64,000 nt of DNA from Drosophila persimilis (GCF_003286085.1 NW_020825475.1:1-64000); one strand, 5' to 3'; shown: positions 44,641 through 56,640, counted from the stretch's first letter. The notes: generated from the sequence alone by a model not told the origin. Numbers and translations: made by a program.

Positions 44641-45041
44641 GCAGAAACCGCAGCGGCAGCTCTAAATATCACTGCGCCTAACAGTCCTGAATATCACTGC
44701 GCCTAACAGCCCTGAATATCACTGCGTTAACAGCACAAACACTAACAGCGCTGAGCAAAGGGTTAATCAGGGCGAACGGCAGCTATAGGCGAGAAAAGGA
44801 GAAGGCAAGAAAAGAGGAAGAACGAAAACAAAGGCAGCGGAAAAAGCACTGAAGCGGTACAAGTTTTTTAGCGCTAGCTCGTAGTTTAACACCCGCCCGA
44901 ATTTGTAAATGAATAAATGCATAAAATAAATCAAACCAATAAAACCGATCTGAAGAACAAAACCACGGGAGGCGTATTGAACACGGGAGGCTTATCAAAC
45001 GTACGGCCCCAGATTTGGAGGCGTTGCCCGGCGCGGCAATA
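44634..45041 (+). mobile_element. 3' LTR of the roo-like element
   Basis: 408 bp, identical to the 5' LTR except CACTAAC/CATTAAC and ATGCATAA/ATGAATAA. The integrase frame runs into it. Confidence 0.95.
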
Positions 45042-45046
45042 GCAAT

Positions 45047-46010
45047 GTTACTTGCATCGGTTGTTACCGTGAACATTTTGTTGAAATCTGGGAATGCGAG
45101 GATGGGGTCTGAGGTGATAAGTATTTTCAACTTTTCGAAGGCCTCGACGTATTTTTCCTCGGTTGGGTCTATGACTGCTCGTTTCTTTAATTTGAGTGTC
45201 ATTGGTTTTGCTATATTAGCAAAATTGGGAATGAACTTCCTATAAAATCCACATAAACCTATGAATGATTTTATTTTTGTGGTTGTATTGGGTATTGGGA
45301 AGTTTACTATGGCGGATATTTTCTTTGGATTAGGAACTATGCCGTTAGTTGTTACTACATGGCCTAGGAATTCCGTTTCTTTCTTAAGGAATTCACACTT
45401 ATCCATTTGAAGTTTGAGGTTTGCATCTCTCAACTTTCCAAAGACCCTTTTAAGAGACAACAAATGTTCTTCCAATGATGTGGAATAGATAATGATGTCG
45501 TCTAGATACACAAGGCAATCTTTGAAAATTAAATCTTCTAACAGATTGTTCATGCATCTTTGGAATGTGGCGGGGGCAGTGGTTAGCCCAAAAGGCATAC
45601 GAGTGAACTCGTAATGACCATGCTTCGTGGAGAAAGCTGTTTTTGGGATCGAGCTAGGTTCCATTGGAATTTGATGGAATCCCTTAGCTAAATCGATTGT
45701 TGTAAAATATTGGCACCTACCTAGTTTATCTAGGATTTCGTCCATTCTGGGTGTAGGAAATTTGTCCTTGATTGTCACCTCGTTTAGACTTCTATAATCT
45801 ACTACCATACGATATTTCTGCTTTCCTGATGCATCTATCTTCTTTGGTATCATAGCAATGGGTGCACAATAGGGAGAATTCGACTTACGAATGATTCCCT
45901 GTCTAATAATATCTTTTATTTTTTGGGTCACTTCCTGATCGTGTATTTGAGCATACTTATATGGTCGACGATATACAGGATCTTCGTGATGGGTTTTTAA
46001 TTTCGTGCTT
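45047..46010 (-). pseudogene. 17.6-like reverse transcriptase and start of RNase H
   Basis: Open frame from 45931 (upstream part to about 46010 in a broken frame). Motifs in order: [87 protein letters not shown] (catalytic YLDD), [27 protein letters not shown], and RNase H start [11 protein letters not shown]. It is then cut by the BEL insertion and continues at 38529. The RT reads intact until then. Confidence 0.9.
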
Positions 46011-46027
46011 TATAGTACTAGTGAAGG

Positions 46028-46690
46028 TCAGAAGGTGACATCTTCTTTATACTGCACGTCCTTAAATTCATAGAGAACTTTCTTTAGTTTCTCCTTTTCT
46101 TCGTCATTTAAATGTTCCAACCTTAGCTGGTTACATTCCCTTAATTCATTCTCTAATGCGGAAGCGAAGTATTGCTCTCCTTCAGGAGATGGGTCAAGGC
46201 ACTTGGGTGTAGTTATATCTTCCTTTGAAGATGACTTATCACTTTTGTGTGCGGTCTTGCCGTCGGCAATTGCTTCTCCACTTTGGATGATTGGGTATGA
46301 CCTTTCTCCTAACGTTACCGTTCCATTTCGGTAATCGATGACGGCTTTGCTGGCCATCAAATATTCTCTGCCTAAGAGTATGTCATAATTTTCAGAAAAA
46401 TTATGTATATACAATTTTTGTTTTGTCGGACAGTTTTTGGTTGCATTACGTGTAATGCTCTGAGTCAGACGGACGGGTCCTTTGATGGTATGGACGGTAA
46501 GGTTGTCGCTATCGACTTTGGAATCTGTATAGTTTTCTTTTATTATATTTATCGACGATCCCGAGTCCGCGATACCTCTTAACTTTTTATTATTTACAAT
46601 TATTTCTATATATGGTCCTCCTCGATTTCTTCCGAGGCACTCTGCTGAAAATTTACATCCATTTTCATATGTCTACTTTGGCTTTCCCTA
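46028..46690 (-). pseudogene. 17.6-like protease region
   Basis: Contains GIADSGSSINI (active-site D-S-G at about 46565) and YDILLGREYLMASKAVIDYR, the end of the retroviral-type aspartic protease. A linker with LRLEHLNDEEKEKLKKVLYE (about 46100) leads to RT. Frame breaks near 46430 and 46020. Confidence 0.75.
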
Positions 46691-47552
46691 GATCGTTTGA
46701 CTGGCTGATTCGGTGCACTGCTACCTGCCTGAGTCTGGTTAATTTGATAGTTAGTGGGATTCTGTGCTCTGCCTTGGTTTAAGGAATTTCTAAATTCATT
46801 AAATAATCCTTTATTATTTACTGCATTATTTCCTGAATTATTTCGATTCGTTCCATGATTATTTCTGGAATACTTGGGCTTTGATTGTTATAATCGTTAC
46901 TACTATAGCGAGGGTAATAAGTTCCAACGTTCCTACGATTGTTATTTCCGTTTCTTGAGTGTTTGTGATTCTTGTTATCATTTACGAAATTTTCGTAGAT
47001 TCCTAACTCTTGAGCTGATTTTTCTAGTGTAGCCATAGTAGAAATGTCCTTCTTTGCTAAGATAATGAACAGTCTATTGGGTAGAGCATCTTCTATGGTA
47101 TGTCTGGTGGCATTTTCCAGAGCGTTTTTAAAGATTATCTTATTTTCTGCGCTAGTTTCCAGATTTAGTTAGCTTATTATAACATTGGACTTAATTTCTA
47201 GTTCCTCTATGAACTTACGAATACTCCCATTGAATTTGGTATCGTGTAATTGTTGTAGTAGCGTCTCGTATGGAGTGTGGTTGTTGAATTTGCTGATTAG
47301 GGCTTCCTTTAGATCCCTCCAGGTGTTGGGTTGAAGACTCTGTGATAAAAGTTGTGCTCGTCCGCACAGTTGACCCTCAGTGGCTCCGTACATGATGCTT
47401 TGTTGTCGGAGGTCTTCTGTTGGGTACAATCCGGAGATGTACTCAATTCTGCTTATGAACGAACTTAGACGTTCTTGGTATCCGTCTTATGGTGGAATTT
47501 GCCTGATTGACTTCAAGGCTTGGTTCAGGTGTATTTCTGATAGCGGCATGTT
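46690..47552 (-). pseudogene. 17.6-like gag
   Basis: ATG at 47552-47550 (MPLSEIHLNQALKS). Then an early stop near 47490, SRIEYISGLYPTEDLRQQSI, WRDLKEALISKFNNHTPYET, a stop near 47170, and an Asn-rich C-terminus (RNGNNNRRNVGTYYP). It has no zinc knuckle, as is usual for this group. It forms the particle shell; this copy is inactive because of the stops. Confidence 0.75.
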
Positions 47553-47706
47553 GATTTCTTTTTATTTATTGGTTTTTCTAATATTAATTGAGTTTGAATC
47601 GTGTGTAGATTCTTTGGCGGATCTCTTTAGTATTAGCGTTACTTTTTCTCTGATCACTGTAGGTTATTACGCACTGTAACTGTCACTACGCCAATTGAAG
47701 TCTTAA

Positions 47707-48832
47707 AACGAGGGGGAACGTTGTGAGTTGCTGCGGACACCGCAACTCTACAGTTATACCCGATACTAAGTCAGTATGGCTCTCCTCCGGCAGACGCCGC
47801 TAATATTAAACGACACGACAAAGAGTGCGTGCGAGAGAGACAGAAAATCAGTCTGAGCGTGACGTCGGGCGCTGCGTAGCCACTGCAAATTGATTTGTTT
47901 CCTTTGGCTATAAAAATGATCTGATCTGATTCAGATTCAGCAATCTGATAGATATGGTCGTTATCTATGACTCTGCGTTTTTAGTTTTCTCAAATCTGCA
48001 ATATTGTGGATGCAACAGATTTTCGTCCTATGTGTGGGCGGAAGGGGGTGGGCCGAAATTTTGAGATAAAGGTTTTATAGTGAGATCTAACAGAAGTGCG
48101 GATACCAAATTTGGTTACTCTAGCTTTAATAGTCTCTGAGATTTGTGAATATCCCCAGATTTGCATCCTTTGCGGGGGCGGAAGGGGGTGTGGCGAAATT
48201 TTGAAACAAACTCGTCTCGGTCCGATATATTAGGAGTGTGGATACCAAATTTGGTTGCTCTAGCTTTTATAGTCTCTGAGATCTAGGCGCTAATGTTTTA
48301 CTCTAAGCAAAGCCGCCTATGCTACGTGTGTGTTAGGGAGAGACAGGGCGAGAAAAAATGGAATTGTTTTCTTGATGCTGGCTATAATAGTAATACGATC
48401 CAATTCAGATTCTGCAGTCTAAAAGATATGGTCATTCTCTACGATTCTGCGTTTTTTGTTTTCTTGTATCTTTAAAATTGTGGATGCCACAGATTTTCGC
48501 CCTTTGTGGGGGCGGAAGTGGGCGGGGCAAAGTTTTGAAATATTTTTGTAGCAGTGACATATCACAGAAATCTGGATCCAAAACATCGTTGCTCTAGCTC
48601 TTATAGTCTTTGAGCATTAGGCGCTGAAGGGGACGGACAGACGGACAGACGGACGGACGGACAGACGGACAGACGGACAGACAGACATGGCTCAATCGAC
48701 TCGGCTATTGATGCTGATCAAGAATATATATACTTTATGGGGTCGGAAACGATTCCTTCTGGACGTTACACACATCCACTTTTACCACAAATCTAATATA
48801 CCCCAATACTCATTTTGAGTATCGGGTATAAA
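47707..48832 (-). mobile_element. DINE-1/Helentron-like element in the 17.6-like leader
   Basis: Only copy in this window in minus orientation: AACGAGGGGGAACGTTGTGA at the left and ACTCATTTTGAGTATCGGGT near the right. Full length. Carries an intact GTGCGTGCGAGAGAGACAG segment. Confidence 0.9.
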
Positions 48833-48851
48833 AAGAGTTCACTTTTAACTG

Positions 48852-48870
48852 AGATCCTACCGACTGCGCC
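48852..48870 (-). other. Primer-binding site of the 17.6-like element
   Basis: Minus strand GGCGCAGTCGGTAGGATCT directly after the LTR end AACT. Complementary to the 3' end of tRNA-Ser as reported for 17.6/297. Confidence 0.75.
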
Positions 48871-49546
48871 AGTTAAATATGCGACACTGCAGTTTGCGTT
48901 TTAAAAAAGATTTTATTCTTTCACTTAAACTTAGTGCACATTGATTAGTTATTTCCCCGACGATGACTTATGTCCGGTGTCTTGAACGGAATTAACTTAT
49001 GTTGAATTCTCCGACGGTGTCGCGATTGACGTTTGTCTTGAACAGAACTGCTTTGCCTTCCCGAATGTAGACTATTTATATCATGATGCTCGGCTTGGGA
49101 TTCGGATTTGGATTCGGAGGCGTTGGCTTCGACTTCGGCTTCGGAGATGGAGTACGTGACTCGATCGATATGTGGGAAAGGCGGCTTTTGATGAAAGGCT
49201 TCCGCTGCGTATGATCGGTGTTGCATTACTTGGGGGTGGCTGAGAATAGGGCCTCTGATTGGTCAGCTACGATGGCGTGGTTCTTGAGAATCGATTAGTA
49301 ATTGATCTCTGAAGAGTGGCGTGATTCTACTGGATTTTAGTGCGGCTGGATTCTAATGCGGCATCTAGGGTTAGGGTTAGGGTGTTTGTTTACATTGCCT
49401 GCAATCGGTTACGCGTGGTCCATTTCGAGCGTGAGATTGTTTATGGGGTTTCGAAGCTGAGAGTGTCGGATTGTTTATAGTAGTGTCGGTGCAGGGTAAT
49501 AGTCATAGACAAGAGTATGCGGAGCATGGACTATAGATATGTCACT
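48871..49546 (-). mobile_element. 5' LTR of the 17.6-like element
   Basis: 676 bp. In place of the ATTGTTTTATGTTCCAC region of the other LTR it has three TTAGGG hexamers (about 49368-49382). Confidence 0.9.
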
Positions 49547-49860
49547 ATATATATATATTTTTTTTTTTCTTTTTTTTTTTAGTCAATTTATAGAGTATTG
49601 AACTTGAATTATTATTGATAAAATTTATTAGTTATTTGAATATAAATGCAGAATAATATATTTTTATGGTTTATATTTATGTATGGCCATACTAAAAATG
49701 ATTAAGAATTGCAAATCTTTAACCTATCCTTATGGACTTTCTGAGTTTTGTTTTTATTATCGGATATTATGACGTTATCTCTTTCTCCGATACTTTCTAC
49801 TCTATATGGTCCTATATATTTAAAATCTTGCTTATGACCTGTTTAATTTTTCAATAAAAC
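49547..49860. other. AT-rich 3' part of the mdg1/412-like element
   Basis: Starts with the ATAT duplication and a T-rich run. No ORF of note. It belongs with 33720-33822 as the 3' non-coding region or the very end of pol. Confidence 0.5.
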
Positions 49861-50580
49861 TTTAATCTCTTACTGCTAAATTTAAATCTTTTAACTTTAA
49901 GTCATATAGCTGTTTATTTTTAATTTTATGCTGCTCGAGCATAATCCTTGCTCGTTTATATGCTATTTCTAATCTATATTTACTCTCTTTAGAGTAATCA
50001 TCTATGTTATATAGAGGTGCTATTCTAAAAATTAAAACAATATACAAAGTATTGCAGCCATACATCCCAATCTGATTTGTCAGCTGAGATGTATGAGCGT
50101 ATGAACTCGTTAAATGTTCTGTGGCTTCGCTCCACGGTTCCTACAGTCTGGTGATGATGTGCAGTAGAAGTTATGTTTTTGATGTTTCGATTTTTACATA
50201 AGTCTTCAATTATTGAATTTTTATATTCTGTTCCCATGTCCGTAATGAACGTCTTCATTGGACCGTACTTTAGAATACAATTTTCAAAAATAGCTTTAGC
50301 TACTGTATTTGCACTTTTGTTTCTAATGGGTATGGCAACAAGGTATTTTTTCAGGTCACATATTAAGGTGACTGCATATTCATTTCCTTGTTCTGATTTA
50401 GGAAGTGGACCGATCGTATCCACTATTACCCTATCAAAAGCCATGTATGGTGTTTCTGTAATAGTCAATGGAGTTATTGTGTGCTTGGTTACTTTAGCTT
50501 TTTGTCATTTTGGACATTTTCGTATGTAATTGGTTATTTCTTTAGTCATACCTTTCCAAAAATAATGTCTTTTGACCTTG
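49860..50580 (-). pseudogene. mdg1/412-like integrase
   Basis: Zinc region: GGHTGITKTLAKVKRHYFWK and IRKCPK, where the second Cys codon of the CPxC pair is TGA (about 50505). Core 50468-50025: FDRVIVDTIGPLPKSEQGNE, TFITDMGTEYKNSIIEDLCK and HHHQTVGTVERSHRTFNEF supply the D-D-E residues. After a frame break near 50025 a tail with EIAYKRARIMLEQHKIKNKQ follows. Confidence 0.85.
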
Positions 50581-51599
50581 GCCAAGGTTTTTGTTATGCC
50601 TGTATGTCCTCCTTGTATGGGATCATCATGTAATGTAGACAGTATTGCTTCTTTTTCTTTTTCATTTTTAATTAGGGTCACCGGGTTGAGTAGCGCTACT
50701 CTTATTGTTCGTAATATTTTATTGCCCATATTTTTAAAATTATCTATTGAAATGTATTCAAAGATATTTTCCCACGGTGCCACTTTGAGTTTGCTGATTT
50801 TTTGTTTACCGGCTTGCGTTTCAAGCCTTTGGAAAAACTGACCTAAGTCAAGGGTTCCATTAGTATACAAATCGCTAACATCATATCTTGCTGTAATTTT
50901 TTTTCCATGTTTGAAAAAACATAAATTATTATTTACATGCAAGGTCACTACTTTACGTACTTCGTCATTGTTGATGACTTCATATACGTTGGGCTTTGAA
51001 GCTTTTGTTAGAGATTGCCTAGGCAATTCTATTTGTTCTTTTCCTGCGCAGGATTTCTGTCTACTCTGTTGCCTGGTAGTGACTTTCAGGACTTTATTCG
51101 TTTTTTGTATGTTTTTCAGGTCTGTGATGGTTATTCTTGATAACGCATCTGCTACATGATTATCTTTACCCTTTAGATACTCGACTGTAAAGTCGTATTC
51201 TTCTAATTCGAGCCGCATGCGTGTGAGTTTTGAGCTGGGATTGACCATTGAAAATAGGTATGTTAGTGGTCTGTGATCCGTTTGTACTGTAAAGTGTTTA
51301 CCATAGATATATGGTCGAAAATGGGTAATTGCCCAATGAATTGCTGCTAATTCCTGTTCTTCAGTACTTTTGTTACTTTCACCTTTTGTGAATGAACGTG
51401 ATGCATATGCTAATGGGAGTTGGAGTCCGTTATGGTTTTGAGTTAAAACCGCTCCACATGCTTGTTTACTAGCATCGGTGATTATGCAAAATTCTTTCTG
51501 AAAATCTGGGTACTGTAACAGAGTGCGTTCCATAAGTTTATCTTTTAAATATTGGAATGCATTTTGACATTCAGTTGACCACTCAAAGGGGACATTCTT
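50581..51599 (-). pseudogene. mdg1/412-like RNase H and connection
   Basis: Open frame: [89 protein letters not shown], then a basic linker (VLKVTTRQQSRQKS). The reverse transcriptase upstream is cut at 51599 by the Osvaldo-like element and resumes at 59591. Confidence 0.85.
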
Positions 51600-53372
51600 T
51601 GTGACGACGCTTCGGCCGGGGTATGCTCGTCGCGCCGGGTTCCACAGAAATTTGTTTGATCTCTGGGTGTGGTAGCTGAAAGAGAGTCTCGTGGTTCAAG
51701 AATAAGGCAGGCTGGGATCGGTAATAAAAGAGATAGAGTTAGATTTATTGTGCTTAATGGTACAAAGTTTAGTAGTTGCGCGGGTGTTTTTTGCGGCGGG
51801 CTCGTCCTTCGGGGTCGTCCTTCGGTTGGGCCGCACGTGGCGGATGGTTGCGTGCGGGGCCGGGGAGTCGTCTGGCCGGATCGACGGAGGTCGTCTGTGC
51901 TTCGCGGGGAAGGGTGTTGCGGAGGGTTACTGCGCTCCGAGGAGTGATTCTGTGGAGGAGGGTTAATGCGCTCCGAGAAGAATTAAAGGTTGCGGAGGGT
52001 TAATGCGCTCCGAGGGGGGGGTAATGTTGCGGAGGACGAATGCGCTCCGAGGCGAATTAAATGTTGCGGAGGGTTAATGCGCTCCGAGGAGAAGTAAATG
52101 TTGCGGAGGGTGAATGCGCTCCGAGGAGAATTAATGTTGCGGAGGGTTAATGCGCTCCGAGGAGAATTACTGTTGCGGAGGGTGAATGCGCTCCGAGGAG
52201 AATTAATGTTGCGGAGGGTTAATGCGCTCCGAGGAGAAGATATGTTGCGGAGGGTTAATGCGCTCCGAGGAGAAGTAAATGTTGCGGAGGGTGAATGCGC
52301 TCCGAGGAGAATTAATGTTGCGGAGGGTTAATGCGCTCCGAGGAGAAGTAAATGTTGCGGAGGGTGAATGCGCTCCGAGGAGAAGAAATGTTGCGGAGGG
52401 TGAATGCGCTCCGAGGAGAATTAATTTTGCGGAGGGTTAATGCGCTCCGAGGAGAAGTAAATGTTGCGGCGGGTGAATGCGTTCCGAGGAGAAGAAATGT
52501 TGCGGAGGGTGAATGCGCTCCGAGGAGAATTAATGTTGCGGAGGGTTAATGCGCTCCGAGGAGAAGTAAATGTTGCGGAGGGTGAATGCGCTCCGAGGAG
52601 AATTAATGTTGCGGAGGGTTAATGGGCTCCGAGGAGAAGAAATGTTGCGGAGGGTTAATGCGCTCCGAGGAGAAGTAAATGTTGCGGAGGGTGAATGCGC
52701 TCCCTGGAGAATTAATGTTGCGGAGGGTTAATGCGCTCCGAGGAGAAGTAAATGTTGCGGAGGGTGAATGCGCTCCGAGGAGAATTAATGTTGCGGAGGG
52801 TTAATGCGCTCCGAGGAGAAGAAATGTTGCGGAGGGTGAATGCGCTCCGAGGAGAAGAAGGGAGGCGGAGGTTTAATGCACTCCGAGGAGGATGGGAGGA
52901 TCGCTGGGTCTGCTGGTGGCTGCTGCTGATGCTTACCTCTCCACTGGCCGGAGCCGAACTGATGCTGATCGCTCTGGCGGAGCTCCTTTTATTCCCAAAA
53001 CGCGGCTGATCTTACGGTCTGTCCCTAGCGCGTTGTGCTGCGGGGCCCTAACGCGTTTGCACGGGCCGGCTGATAGTGTGCCCGTTGGCGCGTGGGTTAT
53101 GGCCACACTTGGTCCGGTCAGCTGGGGGTGTGCCCGTGGCTGGCTGTGCTACGGGCCCATTGGTGGGGCTCAGCTGTGGTTTGTTTGTTTGTATTGTTTG
53201 TATATTTATATTTCTTTTATTCTGTGGCAGGTCTTCATGTATTGTCGCTTATGTTCTACTTATCCTACTAATACTTATTTTCTAATCTTCATGGCTTGTC
53301 TTGGTGATTCTATTGAGGTTGGTTTGGTGTTTGTGGCGCCGGCGCTTGGTTTTCCTGGCGCTGGGCGTCACA
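51600..53372 (-). mobile_element. 3' LTR of the Osvaldo-like element
   Basis: 1773 bp. Longer than its partner by 433 bp, close to twelve 36-bp minisatellite units. Confidence 0.9.
51906..52890 (+). repeat. LTR minisatellite, about 27 units
   Basis: Unit ATGTTGCGGAGGGTTAATGC + GCTCCGAGGAGAATTA, 36-37 bp, with three end variants (AATTA, AAGTAA, AAGAA) that alternate in a higher-order pattern. The translated repeats (LRRVNALRGE) are not a protein. Confidence 0.95.
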
Positions 53373-53790
53373 CTCCCCCCTCCTTTCCCAGTGGAGCGTT
53401 GCCGCCTGACTTTGTTGGGAACCATGCGCTTATGCGGACATCTCCAGCTCGGCCGATCTTCACCCAACACGCCTCTTGTTTCTCGTTCCACATTTTGAAT
53501 CGTCGTTGAGTGTGTTTTGGGCGGTCGAGGAGTTTGGCTTTGACTAGTTCGATCGCCGTTGTCGCTAGTTCAAATTTTTCTGGGACATTCCATTCGCCCG
53601 GGATGGTGCCTCTATGGATGGGCCTCCGGGTTTCCGGTTCTGGTGTTGGCCGCTCAGGGTTTAGGTCCAGCACGTCCCGGTCGGACTCTTCGTCTTCCAT
53701 TTGTTTGGCCCAGGAAAGTTTCGGGCCTTGTTGTTCGCTGGTTTCTCGTGCCGTTTGTTCCTGTAGTTTGGCTTGGTTTGCCTAGCTGAT
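53373..53790 (-). CDS. Small extra frame (ORF3) downstream of integrase
   Basis: Minus-strand frame of about 135 codons: LQEQTARETSEQQGPKLSWA, DEESDRDVLDLNPERPTPEP, IPGEWNVPEKFELATTAIEL, RRFKMWNEKQEACWVKIG, then RISAWFPTKSGGNAPLGKEG and a stop beside the polypurine tract. No membrane segment, so not an envelope. I do not recognise it. It overlaps the region just after the integrase C-terminus and may be its own gene or the end of pol. Confidence 0.4.
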
Positions 53791-55070
53791 CCTCTTTTTT
53801 GTTGGTATTACTTCCTTGTGCGTCGCTGTTTGTTCTCCTTGGGTCTTGCGTTGTCCTGCCGTGGTTTCCATTGTTATGTTCGTTTCTGCTTTCCTGGGCG
53901 CTGACACCTTTGTCACCGATACTTTCATTCGTGAGCTGGGCGGGAGGGCGTCCGGTAGTAGTTTTGTCGCTCGGTTCTTGTGGCTGGCCCGTGCCATCCT
54001 CTCTTTGAATTTTCGGGCCGACATGTTGAATTTCTCTTCTTTATTTTCCATTTGTCTGAAAAGGTAGAGAGAGGGCATCGTTATTGTATTTGCTTCCTCT
54101 ATTTTTGCAGGTTTTAGTTGTGAGACGTGTGCCCTTAGTCTTTTGTTCGTCGTCGTATCTTGTAAGGTTATGATCACTGGGGAGGTTTGTTCGAGTACCT
54201 TACACGGGCCGGTGTATTTCGGTTCTAGTTTCGCTGTTGTCTTGTCGATCTTTTTCGATAGTGGGTGCGTTCGTACCCATACTAAGTCCCCTTTTTTTGG
54301 TTTCCATGCTCGCTTTCGCAAATTGTAATGTCTTGCTTGTTTTGCTGCTGCTTCTTCCATGTTTTGCCTGGCCATTGTTTCTGTTTGTTTCCGTTTGTCG
54401 GTGCTTTCTTGGTTTGTTTGATTGTTGAACCCTGACCCTAGTGTTACCTCGTCAAATAGGTTGCCCGGTAGTCTAAGTTCTCTCCCGAATATCAGGTATG
54501 CCGGGCTAAACCCTGTTGATTCAGACTTGCTGCTATTTATCGCTAGGGTTAGTTCGGGTAGTTGTTCGTCCCATTTGTTGTGTTTCCCTCCCGCGAATTG
54601 TCTTTAGTGTTCGGTTCGCTCGTTCGGTTGGGTTTTCTTGTGGTGTGTATGGTGCCGTGAATTGTTGGGTGATGCCCCACGTTTTCATTACCTGTTTCGT
54701 CTTTCTGCTTGTAAATTGTACGCCGTTGTCTGAGATCACTCGCTTTGGTGCACCTCCCCTCGCCAGTATTTTTTCTCTGAACGCCTTTAGGAATGCGTCC
54801 GCCGTTGCGCTTCTTGCCGGTGTGACCTCCACCCATTTCGAAAATTTATCGATAAATACGATTAGTGCGGTGTTGCCGCGCGGCGATCTTGGCAGTGGTC
54901 CCACGAAATCGACGCATATTGTTTCCCATGGTGCGTTTGCGATTTTGGTGAGCATTTTGCCAGCCGCTGCCTGTTGCGATACCTTAAATTTTTGGCAGCT
55001 TTCGCATGTTCGGACGAATCGTGTCTGCTTAGCCCTGGCCAAAAATATCGCAGCCTTATTCGGATTTTCG
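53782..55070 (-). pseudogene. Osvaldo-like integrase, two frame breaks
   Basis: Zinc-region end (RFVRTCESCQKFKVSQ) at 55020. Core: PWETICVDFVGPLPRSPRGN, RVISDNGVQFTSRKTKQV and YTPQENPTERANRTLKTI give the D-D-E set. A one-base break near 54590 precedes LNPAYLIF-type sequence (54570-54420). The C-terminal domain 54375-53782 has HYNLRKRAWKPKKGDLVWVR, KYTGPCKVLEQTSPVIITLQ and LRAHVSQLKPA, a GPY/F-like fold that often guides insertion. Joins DNA ends to target. Confidence 0.85.
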
Positions 55071-56640
55071 TGCGTCTGATCCCGAGATGTCCGGCGGTTG
55101 GGTTTGTGTGGTTTTCGGTTATTACCCTCTGTCGCTCTTGTTTTGGAACGCACAGTTTCCAGGGTTGGTCGTCTTCATCGTCTTGGCTTGGTATGTGTCG
55201 GTATAATCGGCCGTGTTTTATGGCATAATCCGTAGCTTCTTCTGGTGTCATCTCTACTTGGTTCCATTTGTTTTGATACCAAGCGCATTCTACGATTTCT
55301 GCTATTCGGGTTTCTTCGCGTGGTAAGCGGGAGAGTCCGTCCGCCACTGCGTTCAGCTTGCCTTTCCGATATCGTATTTCGAATGAGAACGGTTGCAGTC
55401 CCAATGCCCATCTTGCTACTCGTCCGGATGGGCTTTCGATGGAATTTAACCATTTGAGGGCTAGGTGATCCGTAACTACGATAAATTGGTAGCCTTCTAG
55501 GTACATCCTCATCTTGTGTATCCCCCAGTAGATGGCTAGGCATTCTTTTTCTGTTGCGGAGTAATTCGTTTCCTCGCTTTTGAGCTTGCGGCTTGCGTAG
55601 GAAATTACATGTTCTCCGTCTGCATCTTCCTGGGTCAACACTGCTCCTAGGCCGCAGTCGCTTGCGTCTGTTTGCAGTATGAATGTTTTCCTGAAGTCCG
55701 GGCATGCTAATATTGGCGCTTTCGTTAGACACAGCTTTAGGTCTTGGAAGCTGTTCTCCTGTGCTTCGCCCCACTCAAATTTTTGCCCCTTTTTGAGAAG
55801 GTCTTGTAGTGCTTTTGCCCGTTCGGTGTACGCTGGTACGAATCTGCGGTACCAAGACGCCAGGCCCAAAAAACTATGCAGTTGTTTCAGTGTAGTTGGT
55901 GCGGTGAGTTCTTTAATGGCCGCTACTTTATCTGGGTCTGTGTGAATTCCTTCCTCGCTTACCATGTGTCCTAGGTATTTCAGTTTCTTTTGAAAGAAAT
56001 GACATTTTGCTGTGTTAATGCGTAGGTTTGCTGTCCGTAGCCGTTCGAATACCGTTTTTAGTTTTTGCATGTGTTCCACTTTCGTCCGCCCAATTACGAT
56101 TATGTCGTCTAGGTATGCGAAAGCGAATGGTTCCATGTCCGGTCCGATTACCGAGTCTAGGGCTCTTTGGAACGTAGCCGGTGCTGTTGCGAGTCCGAAT
56201 GGCATGACCTTCCATTGGTACAATCCTCGCCCTGGAGCTGTAAAGGCTGTGTAGGGTCGGCTCTGTTTTTCCATTGGGATTTGCCAATACCCTGACTTTA
56301 AGTCGAGCGTGCTAATGTATTTAGCCTCTTTAAGCTGATTTAGAATAAAGTCCATCCGTGGTAGTGGGTATGCGTCCTTCTCTGTTTTTTCGTTTAACAG
56401 TCGGTAATCCACGCAGACCCTCCAATCTCCGGTTTTCTTTTTTATGAGAACAATCGGCGAGCTGTATGGGCTGTGTGATGGTTCTATTAGATCTTGCTTT
56501 ATGAGCTCGTTGATCTCTTTGTTGATGATTTCCATTTGTGCTGGGTTTCTTGGGTAATACCTCTGTTTGACTGGTCTGTCATCTTTCAGGAATATCCGAT
56601 GTTTCGTAACATTGCTCACCCCTTCCAGCGTGTTGGATTT
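55060..56640 (-). pseudogene. Osvaldo-like reverse transcriptase and RNase H
   Basis: Open frame of 585 codons (56619-54862) containing [87 protein letters not shown] (YLDD), FLGLASWYRRFVPAYTE, ILQTDASDCGLGAVLTQEDA, ATEKECLAIYWGIHKMRMYL and GKLNAVADGLSRLP. It ends in the integrase zinc region (NPTAGHLGIRRTKIRIRLRY), where a frame change near 55035 breaks the link to the core. The RT itself seems intact. Confidence 0.9.

Larger units (their letters stand above)
38535..45041 (+). mobile_element. roo-like BEL/Pao element, complete ends, target duplication GCAAT
   Basis: 408-bp LTRs (38535-38942, 44634-45041) differ at two positions by my reading. GCAAT flanks both ends (38530-38534, 45042-45046) and joins the two halves of the 17.6-like RNase H frame. 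The interior has gag, protease, RT, RNase H and integrase. Gag blocks (LPCFSGNPEEWPMFIVNFE, LMRLQRCLKGAALEAVRGKL) resemble roo. It is the youngest insertion in this nest by LTR identity, yet it carries two in-frame stops in gag and a damaged integrase. Confidence 0.95.
33823..49546 (-). mobile_element. 17.6/297-like (errantivirus-type) element with target duplication ATAT
   Basis: Flanked by ATAT (33819-33822 and 49547-49550). LTRs 33823-34518 and 48871-49546; on the minus strand they begin AGTGACATATC and end AACT, as I recall for 17.6 and 297. The PBS (GGCGCAGTCGGTAGGATC) fits tRNA-Ser. Interior order: gag, protease, RT, RNase H, integrase, env-like. Nested inside: a BEL element (38535-45041) and two DINE-1 copies (34899-36167, 47707-48832). 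Without them it is about 6.8 kb, normal for the group. Stops in gag and the insertions make it inactive. Confidence 0.9.

Noticed and set aside
51906-52890. Regular 36-bp repeats that resemble a CRISPR array
   Set aside because: There are no unique spacers: the whole unit is repeated with three end variants. The array lies inside an LTR of an animal retrotransposon.
52892-53509. 205-codon plus-strand frame, with a similar one at 59106
   Set aside because: Both lie in LTR sequence of the Osvaldo-like element, antisense to its genes, and run through the LTR edge.
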